From assembly GCA_018242205.1 (NCBI GenBank), contig JAFECJ010000025.1, forward strand, positions 1 through 60,477: a DNA stretch of 60,477 bases. The letters are read 5' to 3'. The position numbers were made by a program, and so were the translations under genes. The DNA comes from Pseudomonadota bacterium (GTDB taxonomy: Bacteria; Pseudomonadota; Alphaproteobacteria; Rhizobiales; Xanthobacteraceae). Positions within the stretch are counted from its first letter, which is position 1. Every line of letters starts with the position of its first letter. Positions 51,192-60,425 of the stretch are shown in pieces. A model generated the notes under the pieces. The model ran no database searches and had not been told where the DNA came from. It saw only the letters and a list, made by a program, of their open reading frames with translations.

Positions 51192-52877
51192 CTAGTCGTG
51201 GCGCATCAAATGCGGGCCGGTGTTTGCGTCAACAACCTCTGGCTTGGAAGCGTCGACGTAGCCGTCCCATCCCCCGCCGAGCGCCTTGTTGAGCGAAATG
51301 TAGCCGGTGGCGATCAGAACCCGACTTTGAAGCAGAGAATCCTCGGCGCCATAGAGCGAACGTTCGGCCGTCAGGACATCGAGAAAGCTCGATGATCCAG
51401 CCCGGTAAAGAGATTGCGAAAGATTTGCAGCCTGGCGATAAGCCGTAGCGGCTGCAGTGAGCGCGCGACTACGGGACTGCTCTTTGCCGAACGAGAGCAG
51501 CGCATCTTCGACGTCCTTGAGCGCGGTGAGAACCGAGGACTGGTAGGCCACGAAGCGCTGATCGCGGCGCGCCTGCGCCATTTCGACAGCAGCCTGCAGT
51601 TTGCCGGCGTTGAAGAGCGGCACGCTCACGGTGGGGCCGAACGACCAATTGATCGACGAGTTCCTGCCAAGATCGCCGAGCTTGGCCCCTGCCGTTGCAA
51701 TGTTTCCGGTCAAACTGACGTTGGGATAAAGCGCGGCTTCTGCCTGCCCGATCCTGGCGGTAGATTGCGCGTATAGACGTTCCGCGAGGCGGACGTCCGG
51801 GCGCGCGAGCAGGATGTCCGCTGGAACGCCGGTCGGGATCGGCAGTTTCGGAGCCGGGATCGGCCTGGCTTTCGCCAGCCGATCGTCGAGGGCCGCTGGC
51901 GACCGGCCCGTCAGCACGGAGATGCGGTGCACCGCCTCGGCGTAAGAAATCTCGAGGGTCGGGATCACTGCACGCGTGGTCGCCGCCTGGCCGGACGCGT
52001 TTGCGACATCGGCCGCAGTAGCGGTGCCGGCGGCGAGCCGGTTGCGGGTGATCTGGGTCGTTTCGTCCTGGGACGCCGCGGTGCGGCGGGCAAGTGCGAT
52101 CCGCGCCTGATAGCCGCGTGCCTGAACGTAGTTGGATGTGACGTCGCCGACGAGGGTCAACAACACGCTGCGGAGTTCCTGATCGGCGGCCTCGATGCCG
52201 AAGACGGCAGCTTCAACCGACCGCCGGTTCGCGCCGAACAGATCGAGCTCCCAGCTTGCATCGAAGCCCGCTTGATACAGAGTCGACGGCGACGTGTTAC
52301 CCACGGCCGGCGCGCTGGAGGCTGCCTGCGATTGCGAGCTTGCGCCTTTGGCGTGCCTGACCGAGTCGCTGTTCGTGACGGCCGGGAACAGCGCGCCGAC
52401 GGCTTGCCGGTAACTGGCGCGTGCCTCCCGGATACGGGCCTTCGCGGCGGCGACGTCGAGATTGCCGGCGACCGCCTCGTCAACGAGCCGATCCAACAGG
52501 GGATCGCGAAGTCGTCTCCACCATTGTGCCAGTTGCGGCGGCTGTGACGGATTCGTCGCCTCTGCCCGGCTCCATTGCGCCGGAGTTGCGAATTGCGGCG
52601 TTTGGTAGTCCGGACCGACGGCGCATCCGCTCAGCGTCATGGCGATAAGGACCAACAAGGTCGTGGCAAAGCTCGAACCGCCTGTACGCTTGGCAGGGGC
52701 GGCCGGCGGCTGCGCGGCCGGTGCCGGCTTTGACGCATCCAACGGAATTTCAATGGCGCATCCCGTCAGCATTGTCCCTGCCAGGCCCAACAATGAGGCG
52801 GCGAACGACACCGTGCAGACGCGCCTCCATGGCGCAATCCGGCGCCGAGGGCGCACCGTCGATCTGGGCATTCTCAT
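51192..52877 (-). CDS. RND efflux outer-membrane factor (OprM/NodT family) with double lipobox
   Basis: 561 aa from the ATG at 52877, 13 nt after the pump stop, with AGAGG upstream. The mature OMF begins CAVGPDYQTPQF and carries LAQWWRRLRDPLLDRLVDEAVAGN, a NodT-family opening. It contains two efflux-porin repeats (VDEAVAGNLDVAAAKARIREARA, SLYRAGSSSFLDVLTAERSLYGAEDSLLQSR). Oddly, there are two signal/lipobox units: MLTGC with Cys40 and TLSGC with Cys85, joined by an Ala/Pro linker. No start codon precedes only the second. It completes the tripartite pump as the outer-membrane exit duct. Confidence 0.9.
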   Translation of the reverse strand: MRMPRSTVRPRRRIAPWRRVCTVSFAASLLGLAGTMLTGCAIEIPLDASKPAPAAQPPAAPAKRTGGSSFATTLLVLIAMTLSGCAVGPDYQTPQFATPAQWSRAEATNPSQPPQLAQWWRRLRDPLLDRLVDEAVAGNLDVAAAKARIREARASYRQAVGALFPAVTNSDSVRHAKGASSQSQAASSAPAVGNTSPSTLYQAGFDASWELDLFGANRRSVEAAVFGIEAADQELRSVLLTLVGDVTSNYVQARGYQARIALARRTAASQDETTQITRNRLAAGTATAADVANASGQAATTRAVIPTLEISYAEAVHRISVLTGRSPAALDDRLAKARPIPAPKLPIPTGVPADILLARPDVRLAERLYAQSTARIGQAEAALYPNVSLTGNIATAGAKLGDLGRNSSINWSFGPTVSVPLFNAGKLQAAVEMAQARRDQRFVAYQSSVLTALKDVEDALLSFGKEQSRSRALTAAATAYRQAANLSQSLYRAGSSSFLDVLTAERSLYGAEDSLLQSRVLIATGYISLNKALGGGWDGYVDASKPEVVDANTGPHLMRHD

Positions 52878-52890
52878 GAGCCTCTCGCTG

Positions 52891-55800
52891 TCACGGGTCG
52901 CGGATCCTTCGCGCGTCTTCCGTGCTAGCGCCGTCGACGGCCGGCAGCACATCGGGCCGTGGCGCGCCCTTGAACACGCGACGAACGGAGACAAACAGCA
53001 GAGGCACGAAGAATACGCCGAGTGCGGTTGCGGCGATCATGCCGCCCATGACGCCGATGCCGATTGAATTCTGGGCGCCCGAACCGGCGCCGCGGGCGAC
53101 CACCAATGGCGCGACGCCAAGGATGAAGGCGAAGGACGTCATGAGAATCGGACGCAGGCGCTGCTTGGCCGCGAGCAGCGTGGCTTCGATCAATCCCAAT
53201 CCCGCGTCCTGGCGGGCAATCGCGAATTCGACGATCAGGATCGCGTTCTTGGCGGCGAGCCCGATCGTCGTCAGCAGGCCGACTTTGAAATAGACGTCGT
53301 TGCTCTGGCCGAGGAGGAGTGCGGCAGCCAGCGCGCCCAAAACGCCCACCGGGACCGTCAGCATGACGGCGAGAGGAATCGCCCAGCTCTCATAAAGCGC
53401 GGCAAGACAGAGAAAGACCACCAGAACGGAGAACGCATAGAGGGATGCCGCCTGGTTGCCGGAAAGCTGCTCCTGCCGGGACAGCGCCGTCCATTCATGG
53501 CCGAAGCCGGCCGGCAAAGTACCGACCAGGCGATCGATCTCGGCCATGGCGTCGCCAGAACTGACCCCGGGCGCCGCATCACCCTGGATCTCGACGGCCG
53601 GTGAGCCATTGTAGCGCTCGAGGCGCGGCGAGCCGAAGCTCCAGCGGCCGGAGGCAAGGGCCGAAAACGGCACCATCGTGCCGGAGGCGTTTCGGACATA
53701 CCAGCGGTCGAGATCCTCTGGCTCCATCCGGAAGTCCGGCGCCGACTGCAGATAGACCCGCTTGACGCGGCCACGGTCGATGAAATCGTTTACGTATCGG
53801 CCACCCCAGGCCATCGACAGTGTTGCGTTGATATCAGCAAGATTGAGGCCGAGCGCACTCGCCTTCTCCTGATCGATGTCGACCGCGTATTGCGGCGTAT
53901 CGTCCTGGCCGTTTGGACGGGTGGCTTTCAGACGGCTACTCCGCGCCGCGAGGCCAATTAACTGGTCTCGCGCGGCCATGAGTTTGTCGTGGCCAGCACC
54001 GCTGATGTCCTTGAGGTAGAAATCGAACCCATTGCTGGTGCCCAATCCTTCGATGGCCGGTGGTGCCAATGCGAAGACCTTCGCGTCTCTGATGCGAGCA
54101 AACACCGCCATCGCCCGCGCCGCGATTTCATTCGCGGACAGATCGCGCCCTTTGCGGTCGACGAAATCCTTCAAGCGCACGAAGGCCATGCCGACGTTCT
54201 GGCCAGACCCCGAGAAGGAAAAGCCCGTCACGGTCATGATGCCATCGACGGCCTTGGTCTCGTGATCGAGAAAATAGCGGGTGACCCGATCGAGCACGCG
54301 CTGCGTCCGGTCGGCCGTGGCGCCGACCGGCAACTGCGTCACCACCATGAGTATGCCCTGGTCCTCTTCCGGCAAGAACGAGCTCGGCAGCCGGGTGAAC
54401 ATCACGCCGGCGGTGGCAACAATCACCGCAAATGCAATCAATCCGCGCCGCGGCCGCTGCAGGACGGCTGTCGTACCCCTGTGGTAAGCATCCGTGCCGC
54501 GTTCGAGCACGCGATTGAACCAGCCGAATATCCCCTTCTTCTCTTCGTGCGGCTTCGACGGCCGCAGAATAGTGGCGCAAAGCGCCGGCGTTAGGATCAG
54601 CGCCACGAGCACCGACAGGACCATCGCCGAAACGATCGTGACGGAGAACTGGCGATAGATGACGCCGACGGAACCGCCGAAGAATGCCATCGGCACGAAC
54701 ACAGCCGAAAGGACGGTGGTGATCCCGACCAAGGCGCCCGTGATCTCCGTCATCGACTTGACGGTAGCTTCGCGCGGCGGCAAACCCTCGTCGTGCATGA
54801 CGCGCTCGACATTCTCGACCACCACAATGGCGTCATCGACCAGAAGCCCGATGGCCAGCACCATGGCGAACATCGTCAGCGTGTTGATCGAATAGCCGAG
54901 TAGAGAGAGCACGCCGAATGTGCCCAGGAGCACGACCGGCACCGCCAGCGTCGGGATGATCGTGGCGCGGAAGCTCTGCAGGAACACCAGCATGACGAGG
55001 AAGACGAGGGCAATCGCCTCGACGAGTGTCCTCGTCACTTCCTCGATCGAGATCTGGACAAAGGGCGTGGTGTCATACGGATAGACGACCTTCATCCCCC
55101 GCGGAAAGGTCGGCGCAAGCCGGCCGATGACGTCTTTGACGGCGGCGGCCGTACGGATGGCATTGGCGCCGGTTGCAAGATTGATGGCGAGGCCGGTCGC
55201 CGGCTGGCCGTTGTAAGTCGACGAACTGGTATAGTCTTCGGCGCCGAGCGCAACGGTTGCGACATCGTCGATACGAACGAGCGAACCGTCCGGGGCGCTC
55301 TTCAAGATAATATTGCGAAACTGCTCCGGCGTCTGCAGCCGACTCTGCGCGGTGACGGTGGCGTTGAGCTGTTGGCCCTTGCGTGCCGGCAGACCGCCCA
55401 GTTGGCCGGCCGAAACCTGCGTATTCTGAGCCTGAATCGCGGCGGCGATATCGGCCGGGGTCAATGCGTATTTCAGAAGCTTGTCCGGATCGAGCCAGAT
55501 GCGCATCGCGTAACCGGCGCCGAAGAGCTGTGTATTGCCGACCCCGTCGACACGCTTGAGCGTGTCGTTAAGCGAGTTCTTGACGTAGTCGGAGAGGTCG
55601 GTCTCGCTCATCCGGCCGTCGGTCGAGACGAAGCCCACGACCATCAAGAATGCACTGGACGACTTGGTGACGGTAAGGCCGCCGGTCTGAACGATAGAGG
55701 GCAGGAGCGCCGTAACAAGCTGCAGCTTGTTCTGCACCTGCATCTGCGCGACGTCCGGATTGGCCCTGTTAGTGAAGGTCAGAGTGATGTCGGCCTGTCC

Positions 55801-56058
55801 GCTCGAGGTCGACGACGCCGTCATGTAGTCGAGGTTATCGAGGCCGGTCATGCCCTGCTCGATGATCTTGGTCACCGAATTCTCGACCGTCTGCGCGTCG
55901 GCGCCGGGATAGTTCGCGCTGATCTGAATGGATGGAGGCGCGATCTCCGGATATTGCGAAATCGACAGCGTGCTCACGGCCAAGAGGCCGCTGAGCATGA
56001 TAACGATGGCGATGACCCAGGCGAAAATCGGCCTATTGATGAAGAACGCGGAAGTCAT
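52891..56058 (-). CDS. RND multidrug efflux pump inner-membrane transporter (HAE1/AdeB-MexB type)
   Basis: 1055 aa, full length for HAE1 RND pumps. The start is diagnostic: [20 protein letters not shown], then [14 protein letters not shown] and [14 protein letters not shown]. The proton relay Asp pair is in [19 protein letters not shown] (Asp408, Asp409). The pump has 12 transmembrane helices and two large periplasmic loops; the C-terminal half has [14 protein letters not shown] and [11 protein letters not shown]. It exports drugs or toxic lipophiles by proton antiport. It is 3 nt after the adaptor gene and next to an AdeRS-type two-component system, the same arrangement as adeABC/adeRS. Confidence 0.96.
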   Translation of the reverse strand: MTSAFFINRPIFAWVIAIVIMLSGLLAVSTLSISQYPEIAPPSIQISANYPGADAQTVENSVTKIIEQGMTGLDNLDYMTASSTSSGQADITLTFTNRANPDVAQMQVQNKLQLVTALLPSIVQTGGLTVTKSSSAFLMVVGFVSTDGRMSETDLSDYVKNSLNDTLKRVDGVGNTQLFGAGYAMRIWLDPDKLLKYALTPADIAAAIQAQNTQVSAGQLGGLPARKGQQLNATVTAQSRLQTPEQFRNIILKSAPDGSLVRIDDVATVALGAEDYTSSSTYNGQPATGLAINLATGANAIRTAAAVKDVIGRLAPTFPRGMKVVYPYDTTPFVQISIEEVTRTLVEAIALVFLVMLVFLQSFRATIIPTLAVPVVLLGTFGVLSLLGYSINTLTMFAMVLAIGLLVDDAIVVVENVERVMHDEGLPPREATVKSMTEITGALVGITTVLSAVFVPMAFFGGSVGVIYRQFSVTIVSAMVLSVLVALILTPALCATILRPSKPHEEKKGIFGWFNRVLERGTDAYHRGTTAVLQRPRRGLIAFAVIVATAGVMFTRLPSSFLPEEDQGILMVVTQLPVGATADRTQRVLDRVTRYFLDHETKAVDGIMTVTGFSFSGSGQNVGMAFVRLKDFVDRKGRDLSANEIAARAMAVFARIRDAKVFALAPPAIEGLGTSNGFDFYLKDISGAGHDKLMAARDQLIGLAARSSRLKATRPNGQDDTPQYAVDIDQEKASALGLNLADINATLSMAWGGRYVNDFIDRGRVKRVYLQSAPDFRMEPEDLDRWYVRNASGTMVPFSALASGRWSFGSPRLERYNGSPAVEIQGDAAPGVSSGDAMAEIDRLVGTLPAGFGHEWTALSRQEQLSGNQAASLYAFSVLVVFLCLAALYESWAIPLAVMLTVPVGVLGALAAALLLGQSNDVYFKVGLLTTIGLAAKNAILIVEFAIARQDAGLGLIEATLLAAKQRLRPILMTSFAFILGVAPLVVARGAGSGAQNSIGIGVMGGMIAATALGVFFVPLLFVSVRRVFKGAPRPDVLPAVDGASTEDARRIRDP

Positions 56059-56061
56059 CGC

Positions 56062-57279
56062 TCAGCCCGCGGTCGCCCGATCGCGCGGTTCGGCCGCGCG
56101 GCGTTCCCTGACGTCGCCGGTAGAGCCGTCGAGAACGACCTCCGTGCCTTTGGCCGGTTGGCCGACCTGCACGAACTGCGCCCCCTCGACGATCAGGCGA
56201 TCGCCGTCGACGATGCCGGCGCCAACCAGCCAGTTGGTGCCAACGCTGCGGCTGACGGACAACACGCGCTCCTCGACCTTGCCATTCCGGTCGAGAAACA
56301 GGGCAGTCGCCTCTCCCTTGGTGTTTCGGGTAACGGCGCGTTGCGGCACGAGGAAGCTGTTCGATGCCACCCCCTCTTCGACAATCGCCCGAACATACAT
56401 GCCCGGTAGGAGAAGCCGTTGCGGATTGCGGAAGATGGCTCTGACAGTAAATGTGCCGGTAGTCGTGCTGACATTGGCCTCGGAAAATTCAAGCCTGCCA
56501 GTCAGCGGATAGACCGAGCCGTTCTCAAGCTTCAGTTTCACAGCGACATTAGCACCGGCGACCCTGACACGCCCCGCATCGACCGATTGCCGCAAATCGA
56601 GCAGTTTGGTGCTCGATTGGGTGACATCGACGAAGATCGGGTCGAGCGTGCGGATTGTTGTCAGAACGCCGCTCTGGCCCGCCGTCACGAGAGCGCCCGG
56701 CGTCAACGACGATTTATCGGTCCGCCCACCGATCGGCGCTTTGATTGTCGTGTAATCGAGATCAATTTTAGCGGTCTCAACTTTGGCCTTGGCGGTCGCG
56801 ACGTCCGCCTTGGCTTGCGCCAGCGTTGCAACGGCGTCATCGAAGTCCTGCTTGCTGACGGCGTTCTGCTTGACGAGGCTCTGATAGCGCTCGACTTTGG
56901 CCTCTGCACTCGGGACCGACGCTTCGGCCTTCTGCAAGGCCGCGCGCGCGCTGTCGTAAACAGCCCGGTAAGCAGCAGGCTCAATCTGGTAGAGCGGCAT
57001 TCCCTCGGCGACCTCGCTCCCTTCCGTGAACAGGCGCTTTTGGATGATGCCGGAGACCTGCGGTCTGACCTCTGCCGTCAAGGAAGCAACCACGCGCCCG
57101 GGGAGTTCCGCGGCAATCGCCACCGCCTCCGGCCGCAAGGTGACGACACCAACCTCGGGATGGCTCCCTGCTGCGCTTGCAGCGGCATTGTCGTTCGACG
57201 CGGGCTTGCAGCCTGCAAGCGCCATGGCGATTGCGAGAGCTGCGATCCTTGCGATCGTTAAACGGGTCTGCACAGGCAC
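56062..57279 (-). CDS. RND efflux periplasmic adaptor (AdeA/MexA type lipoprotein)
   Basis: 405 aa with a GTG start at 57279 (a second GTG lies 6 nt inside). The lipobox MALAGC gives Cys24. HlyD-type layout: lipoyl half GRVVASLTAEVRPQVSGIIQKRLFTEGSEV, a helical hairpin (about 95-160) with RYQSLVKQNAVSKQDFDDAVA, the second lipoyl half DYTTIKAPIGGRTDKS, then beta-barrel domains with LLLPGMYVRAIV. It links pump and outer-membrane duct. It is the first gene of the efflux operon; the AdeR-like repeat lies about 95-115 bp upstream. Confidence 0.95.
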   Translation of the reverse strand: MPVQTRLTIARIAALAIAMALAGCKPASNDNAAASAAGSHPEVGVVTLRPEAVAIAAELPGRVVASLTAEVRPQVSGIIQKRLFTEGSEVAEGMPLYQIEPAAYRAVYDSARAALQKAEASVPSAEAKVERYQSLVKQNAVSKQDFDDAVATLAQAKADVATAKAKVETAKIDLDYTTIKAPIGGRTDKSSLTPGALVTAGQSGVLTTIRTLDPIFVDVTQSSTKLLDLRQSVDAGRVRVAGANVAVKLKLENGSVYPLTGRLEFSEANVSTTTGTFTVRAIFRNPQRLLLPGMYVRAIVEEGVASNSFLVPQRAVTRNTKGEATALFLDRNGKVEERVLSVSRSVGTNWLVGAGIVDGDRLIVEGAQFVQVGQPAKGTEVVLDGSTGDVRERRAAEPRDRATAG

Positions 57280-57592
57280 TCACTTTCACGAAGTTTCGGA
57301 CGGCCCCGTCCGACCGGCGCGCCGAGGCGGTAACCGGAGGTTCGCATCACCTATGCGGCGCGCATTGGACGGTTGTGGAGGCTTTGTGCAGGCTCGATGG
57401 AGAGCGTCGACTATAGCCAGACGGCGGCAGCGACAACCTCTGGATTTCGTCGTTAGATCAGACGCTTGCGGGAATCTCGGCGGCGCAGTTTCCGGGCCTT
57501 GAAGATTCGCTTCGTGAGGAATTCGGCCACTATATTCAGAAACAAGGAGTCGGGTCGCGAACCTCGGCGAAGATGGGAGCTCTGTAGATCCA
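57280..57592. other. Divergent promoter region of efflux operon
   Basis: 313 bp between the adaptor start (minus) and the small secreted protein (plus). It contains the AdeR-like repeat (57373-57402) and, near the plus-strand gene, A+T-rich TATATTCAGAAACAAGGAG. I see no gene here. A TTGAAG at 57499-57504 is too far from TATATT (57531-57536) for a standard promoter, so I do not call one. Confidence 0.5.
57373..57402. promoter_or_regulatory. AdeR-like tandem direct repeat at the RND operon promoter
   Basis: TTGTGGAGGCT (57373-57383) and TTGTGCAGGCT (57384-57394) are adjacent 11-bp direct repeats matching at 10 of 11 positions, followed by CGATGGAG. As I recall, Acinetobacter AdeR binds a direct repeat of an AAGTGTGGAG-type 10-mer with 1-bp spacing before adeABC; the TGTGGAG core and 11-bp period here are the same. 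The adeRS-like genes are 0.6 kb away. Confidence 0.72.
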
Positions 57593-57931
57593 ATGACAAA
57601 GATGCTGATGCAGTCTGTTCTCTTTTTGGGAGCACTGTCGATCTTCGGTGGCGGCGCGGGGGCAATGCCAGTGGCGAATGCGTCTCACCGGATTTACGTC
57701 ACGAAGACCGATTGGCAATGCGGACAACATTGGCACGTCACGCCCTCGGGCACCTGCCGTCCCAATCGACCGGCACGCTACTATGGGTACTATTCATGGC
57801 GGTATCTTCCCGACGGATCCACCGGCTACGGCTGGTACCCAGGCTATGGCTGGCGTCACAGCGATGGATGGTCGGATTATGACTATCGCCAATACGATGA
57901 CGACGACCCGGACGATAATTCCGAAGACTAG
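57593..57931 (+). CDS. Small secreted Tyr/Gly/Asp-rich protein
   Basis: 112 aa with a clear Sec signal (MLMQSVLFLGALSIFGGGAGA). The mature part has two Cys (TDWQCGQHW, GTCRPN) that could form a disulfide, then an aromatic/glycine stretch (YYGYYSWRYLPDGSTGYGWY) and an extremely acidic tail (DDDDPDDNSED). I do not recognise the family. It lies between the efflux promoter and the two-component genes on their strand, 85 bp upstream of the response regulator. The acidic tail could bind metal ions or cationic compounds, which is speculation. Translation may start at 57593 or 57602. Confidence 0.6.
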   Translation: MTKMLMQSVLFLGALSIFGGGAGAMPVANASHRIYVTKTDWQCGQHWHVTPSGTCRPNRPARYYGYYSWRYLPDGSTGYGWYPGYGWRHSDGWSDYDYRQYDDDDPDDNSED

Positions 57932-58015
57932 GCCCGCTGATCCGGGCTTGCCTAAGGGACAGCATGATGCAAACCGATCCGGTCACTCCGCGCCCGAATA
58001 GCTGAACGGTCAAGA

Positions 58016-58702
58016 ATGAACGAACTCATTTTAGTTGCCGAGGACGAGCCGGAGATCGCCAAGATTCTCGACGCGTATCTTGTTCGGGAGGGGTTTCGGA
58101 CCGTGAGTGCCGCAGATGGTCAAATCGCCCTCGATCAACATTCCATCCTGAGGCCCGACCTCGTTCTTCTGGATATTAAGCTGCCGAGAGTCGACGGCTG
58201 GGAGGTGCTAAGCGAGTTGCGGCGTCGTGGCGAGACACCGGTCATCATGATCACAGCACTCGATCAGGATATCGATCGCCTGCAGGGACTTCGTCTGGGC
58301 GCCGACGACTATGTGGTCAAGCCATTCAATCCTGCTGAGGTTGTCGCCCGCGCCAAGGCCGTGCTGCGACGATCAAGTCGCGCAGGCAACAGGAGCATCC
58401 TCAGGATCGGAAAAGTCGAAGTCGACCTCGATAGCCATCTCGCGAAGGTCCTCATGGAAGATGGATCGATACCGCTGCAGTTGACCCTGACGGAATTCCG
58501 GCTGCTCGCGCATATGGCAAAAGCGCCGATGCGGGCATTCGGCCGCAGCGAACTGATCGACGCCTGCCTGCCGGGCGGCGACGCACTGGAGCGCACGGTC
58601 GACAGCCACATCAGCAATCTCCGTCGCAAGCTCGATAATGCCGGCGCAACCGGCATGATGTCGGTCGTTCGCGGGATCGGCTACCGATTGGCGTCCGTAT
58701 GA
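58016..58702 (+). CDS. OmpR-family response regulator, AdeR-like
   Basis: 228 aa. The receiver domain has acidic residues ED near 9-10, phospho-acceptor Asp53 in LVLLDIKLPRVDGWEVL and Lys102 in VVKPFNPAEVVARAKAVLRR. The segment PVIMITALDQDID, then LRLGADDYVVKPFNP, and the C-terminal DALERTVDSHISNLRRKL closely resemble Acinetobacter AdeR as I recall it. The winged-helix output domain (about 130-225) ends VRGIGYRL. It overlaps the kinase gene by 4 bp. It probably binds the tandem repeats before the RND operon and DUF535. Confidence 0.93.
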   Translation: MNELILVAEDEPEIAKILDAYLVREGFRTVSAADGQIALDQHSILRPDLVLLDIKLPRVDGWEVLSELRRRGETPVIMITALDQDIDRLQGLRLGADDYVVKPFNPAEVVARAKAVLRRSSRAGNRSILRIGKVEVDLDSHLAKVLMEDGSIPLQLTLTEFRLLAHMAKAPMRAFGRSELIDACLPGGDALERTVDSHISNLRRKLDNAGATGMMSVVRGIGYRLASV

Positions 58703-59793
58703 AACGCCTAAGTCGACAAATAGCGCTGTCGATGACTGCCGTGGCCACTATCGCAGTTCTGATGGTGTTTGTCGGATCGTTCATTTTTTACACCGCTTAT
58801 CTAATCTGGTTTCCGCCACCGCCGGGTCCGCCTTCGCTTCTCCCGGAGCCATCTGACTTCGCATTGATCGCTGTTTTTCTGCTTGTCGGCCTCGTCATCG
58901 CGATAAGCGTCGCGCTCCGTTTGGCTCGGCGTATCCTTGCACCACTCAATTCTCTCGCCGAAAGCGCCCGCAAGATTGCGGCCGGAGATTTGACGGCACG
59001 TGCGGCCGCCGGCGACCGTTCCCTCGGTGAAACCGCACAACTGGTGGATGACTTCAACGCGATGGCTCAGAGGCTGCAGGACACTGCGGACTCGATGGCA
59101 TCGTGGAATGCCGCAATCGCCCACGAATTGCGAACGCCGCTGACGATCCTGCGCGGTCGCCTGCAGGGGCTCACCGAGGGCGTGTTCGAGCCCGGCGACG
59201 ATTTGTTCAAAACTCTCCTGTCGCAGGTCGAAGGCTTGTCGCGCCTGGTAGACGATCTGCGCATCGTAACGCTCTCGGATAGCCGGCGCCTTGAAGTTCG
59301 TCTCGAACCCGCAGACCTTCCAGCGGAGCTCTTCCGGGCGGTCGACGCCATGCGACCGGCGCTGACCGAGGCCGGCTTCGCCGTTGAGGTCACAACGCAA
59401 CCCATGACACTGGTTTGCGACGCGACGCGAATCCGGCAAGCGCTACTCGCGCTCTTGGAAAATGCCCGGCGCTACGCAACGTCAGGAGCGCTCCGAATCC
59501 AGATGCGCACCGAGAAGGCCGACATCGTGCTGTCGGTTGAAGATGAGGGACCAGGCCTGAACGCTGACTTCGCGCCCCATGCCTTCGATGCATTTGCGCG
59601 AGCAGAGCCTTCGCGTTCACGTCAGTTCGGCGGCACCGGGCTCGGCTTGTCGGTCGTCCGCGCCATTGCAGAGGCGCATGGCGGACGCGCGCTGTATCGG
59701 ACATCCCCGGGAGGCGGGTCGATTTTTGAAATCACGCTCCCGAGAGACTCATGCCTCATCATCGATGGGAGCGAATCGAGGAGAGATAGTTAG
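58699..59793 (+). CDS. Sensor histidine kinase, AdeS/BaeS-like
   Basis: 364 aa. Two transmembrane helices (about 12-36 and 54-74) flank a very short, proline-rich periplasmic loop (FPPPPGPPSLLPEP), so it may sense within the membrane rather than in the periplasm. A HAMP domain (about 72-125) is followed by the H-box NAAIAHELRTPLTILRGRLQ with His142, then N-box LLALLENARRYA, G1 DEGPGL and G2 GTGLGLSVV. It phosphorylates the response regulator encoded just upstream. The H-box surroundings match AdeS-type kinases. Confidence 0.93.
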   Translation: MKRLSRQIALSMTAVATIAVLMVFVGSFIFYTAYLIWFPPPPGPPSLLPEPSDFALIAVFLLVGLVIAISVALRLARRILAPLNSLAESARKIAAGDLTARAAAGDRSLGETAQLVDDFNAMAQRLQDTADSMASWNAAIAHELRTPLTILRGRLQGLTEGVFEPGDDLFKTLLSQVEGLSRLVDDLRIVTLSDSRRLEVRLEPADLPAELFRAVDAMRPALTEAGFAVEVTTQPMTLVCDATRIRQALLALLENARRYATSGALRIQMRTEKADIVLSVEDEGPGLNADFAPHAFDAFARAEPSRSRQFGGTGLGLSVVRAIAEAHGGRALYRTSPGGGSIFEITLPRDSCLIIDGSESRRDS

Positions 59794-59849
59794 CGTCCGC
59801 ATGTATTAGCTATCCAGGCGACCATTTCTAGAGAGACAGTGAACTCTGG

Positions 59850-60173
59850 TTATGGATACCCCGCGGTCTTGCGCAATGCCCGGAGGGCAGTCCGGGCAGC
59901 CTGGCGGACATGATGAACCGACGGCTTGCCTGCGGCCGCTTCGTACCGCGCGCACAGCGCGTCGAAGATATCGGTCAACTCCGCGATCGTCTCCGGCAGT
60001 CGATTCGGCTCCGATATCGAGGTTCGCCGCAGCAGAACAATGCGGTTGTGCAGCAGCTTCAATATCGAACTCAGCACTTTGTTGCCGCCACCCGTGAGAA
60101 TGACGTCATAGAATGTGGTGCTGAAGGACAGAGTGCCGATGGGTGTGGCTTCGGATCTGCCGCGCTTTGCCAT
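59850..60173 (-). pseudogene. Truncated FCD-domain GntR regulator (C-terminal fragment)
   Basis: About 90 residues resemble the last helices of an FCD ligand domain: TTFYDVILTGGGNKVLSSIL, LLHNRIVLLRRTSI, LPETIAELTDIFDALCARYE, HHVRQAARTAL. The DNA-binding half is absent. The reading frame continues upstream to 60380, but only as unrelated, low-quality sequence. It is therefore a broken regulator gene. It lies between the kinase gene and the tRNA-Arg, at the presumed island edge where decayed genes are common. Confidence 0.6.
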
Positions 60174-60425
60174 AGTCCGCTGGCGCGATGATTTAGGCCA
60201 CAGCAGAGTGCTGGGTTTCGGCCCTGAACAGCAGGTCGAGAAACAGCGCGAATTCAACAAGTGGACGATATAATTTGTCGCTCCGGAGCGGCGGATTTCA
60301 TCCAGATCAGAGTGGTAAAGAGGGCGGCGCTGATAGGGATCGCGAGGGCGCTCTGAAGCAAAATCGGCTTTCGGTAACATCCGGTAACGCGGACGGCTCG
60401 ACCAGACCTAAGTCATTGAAAATAA

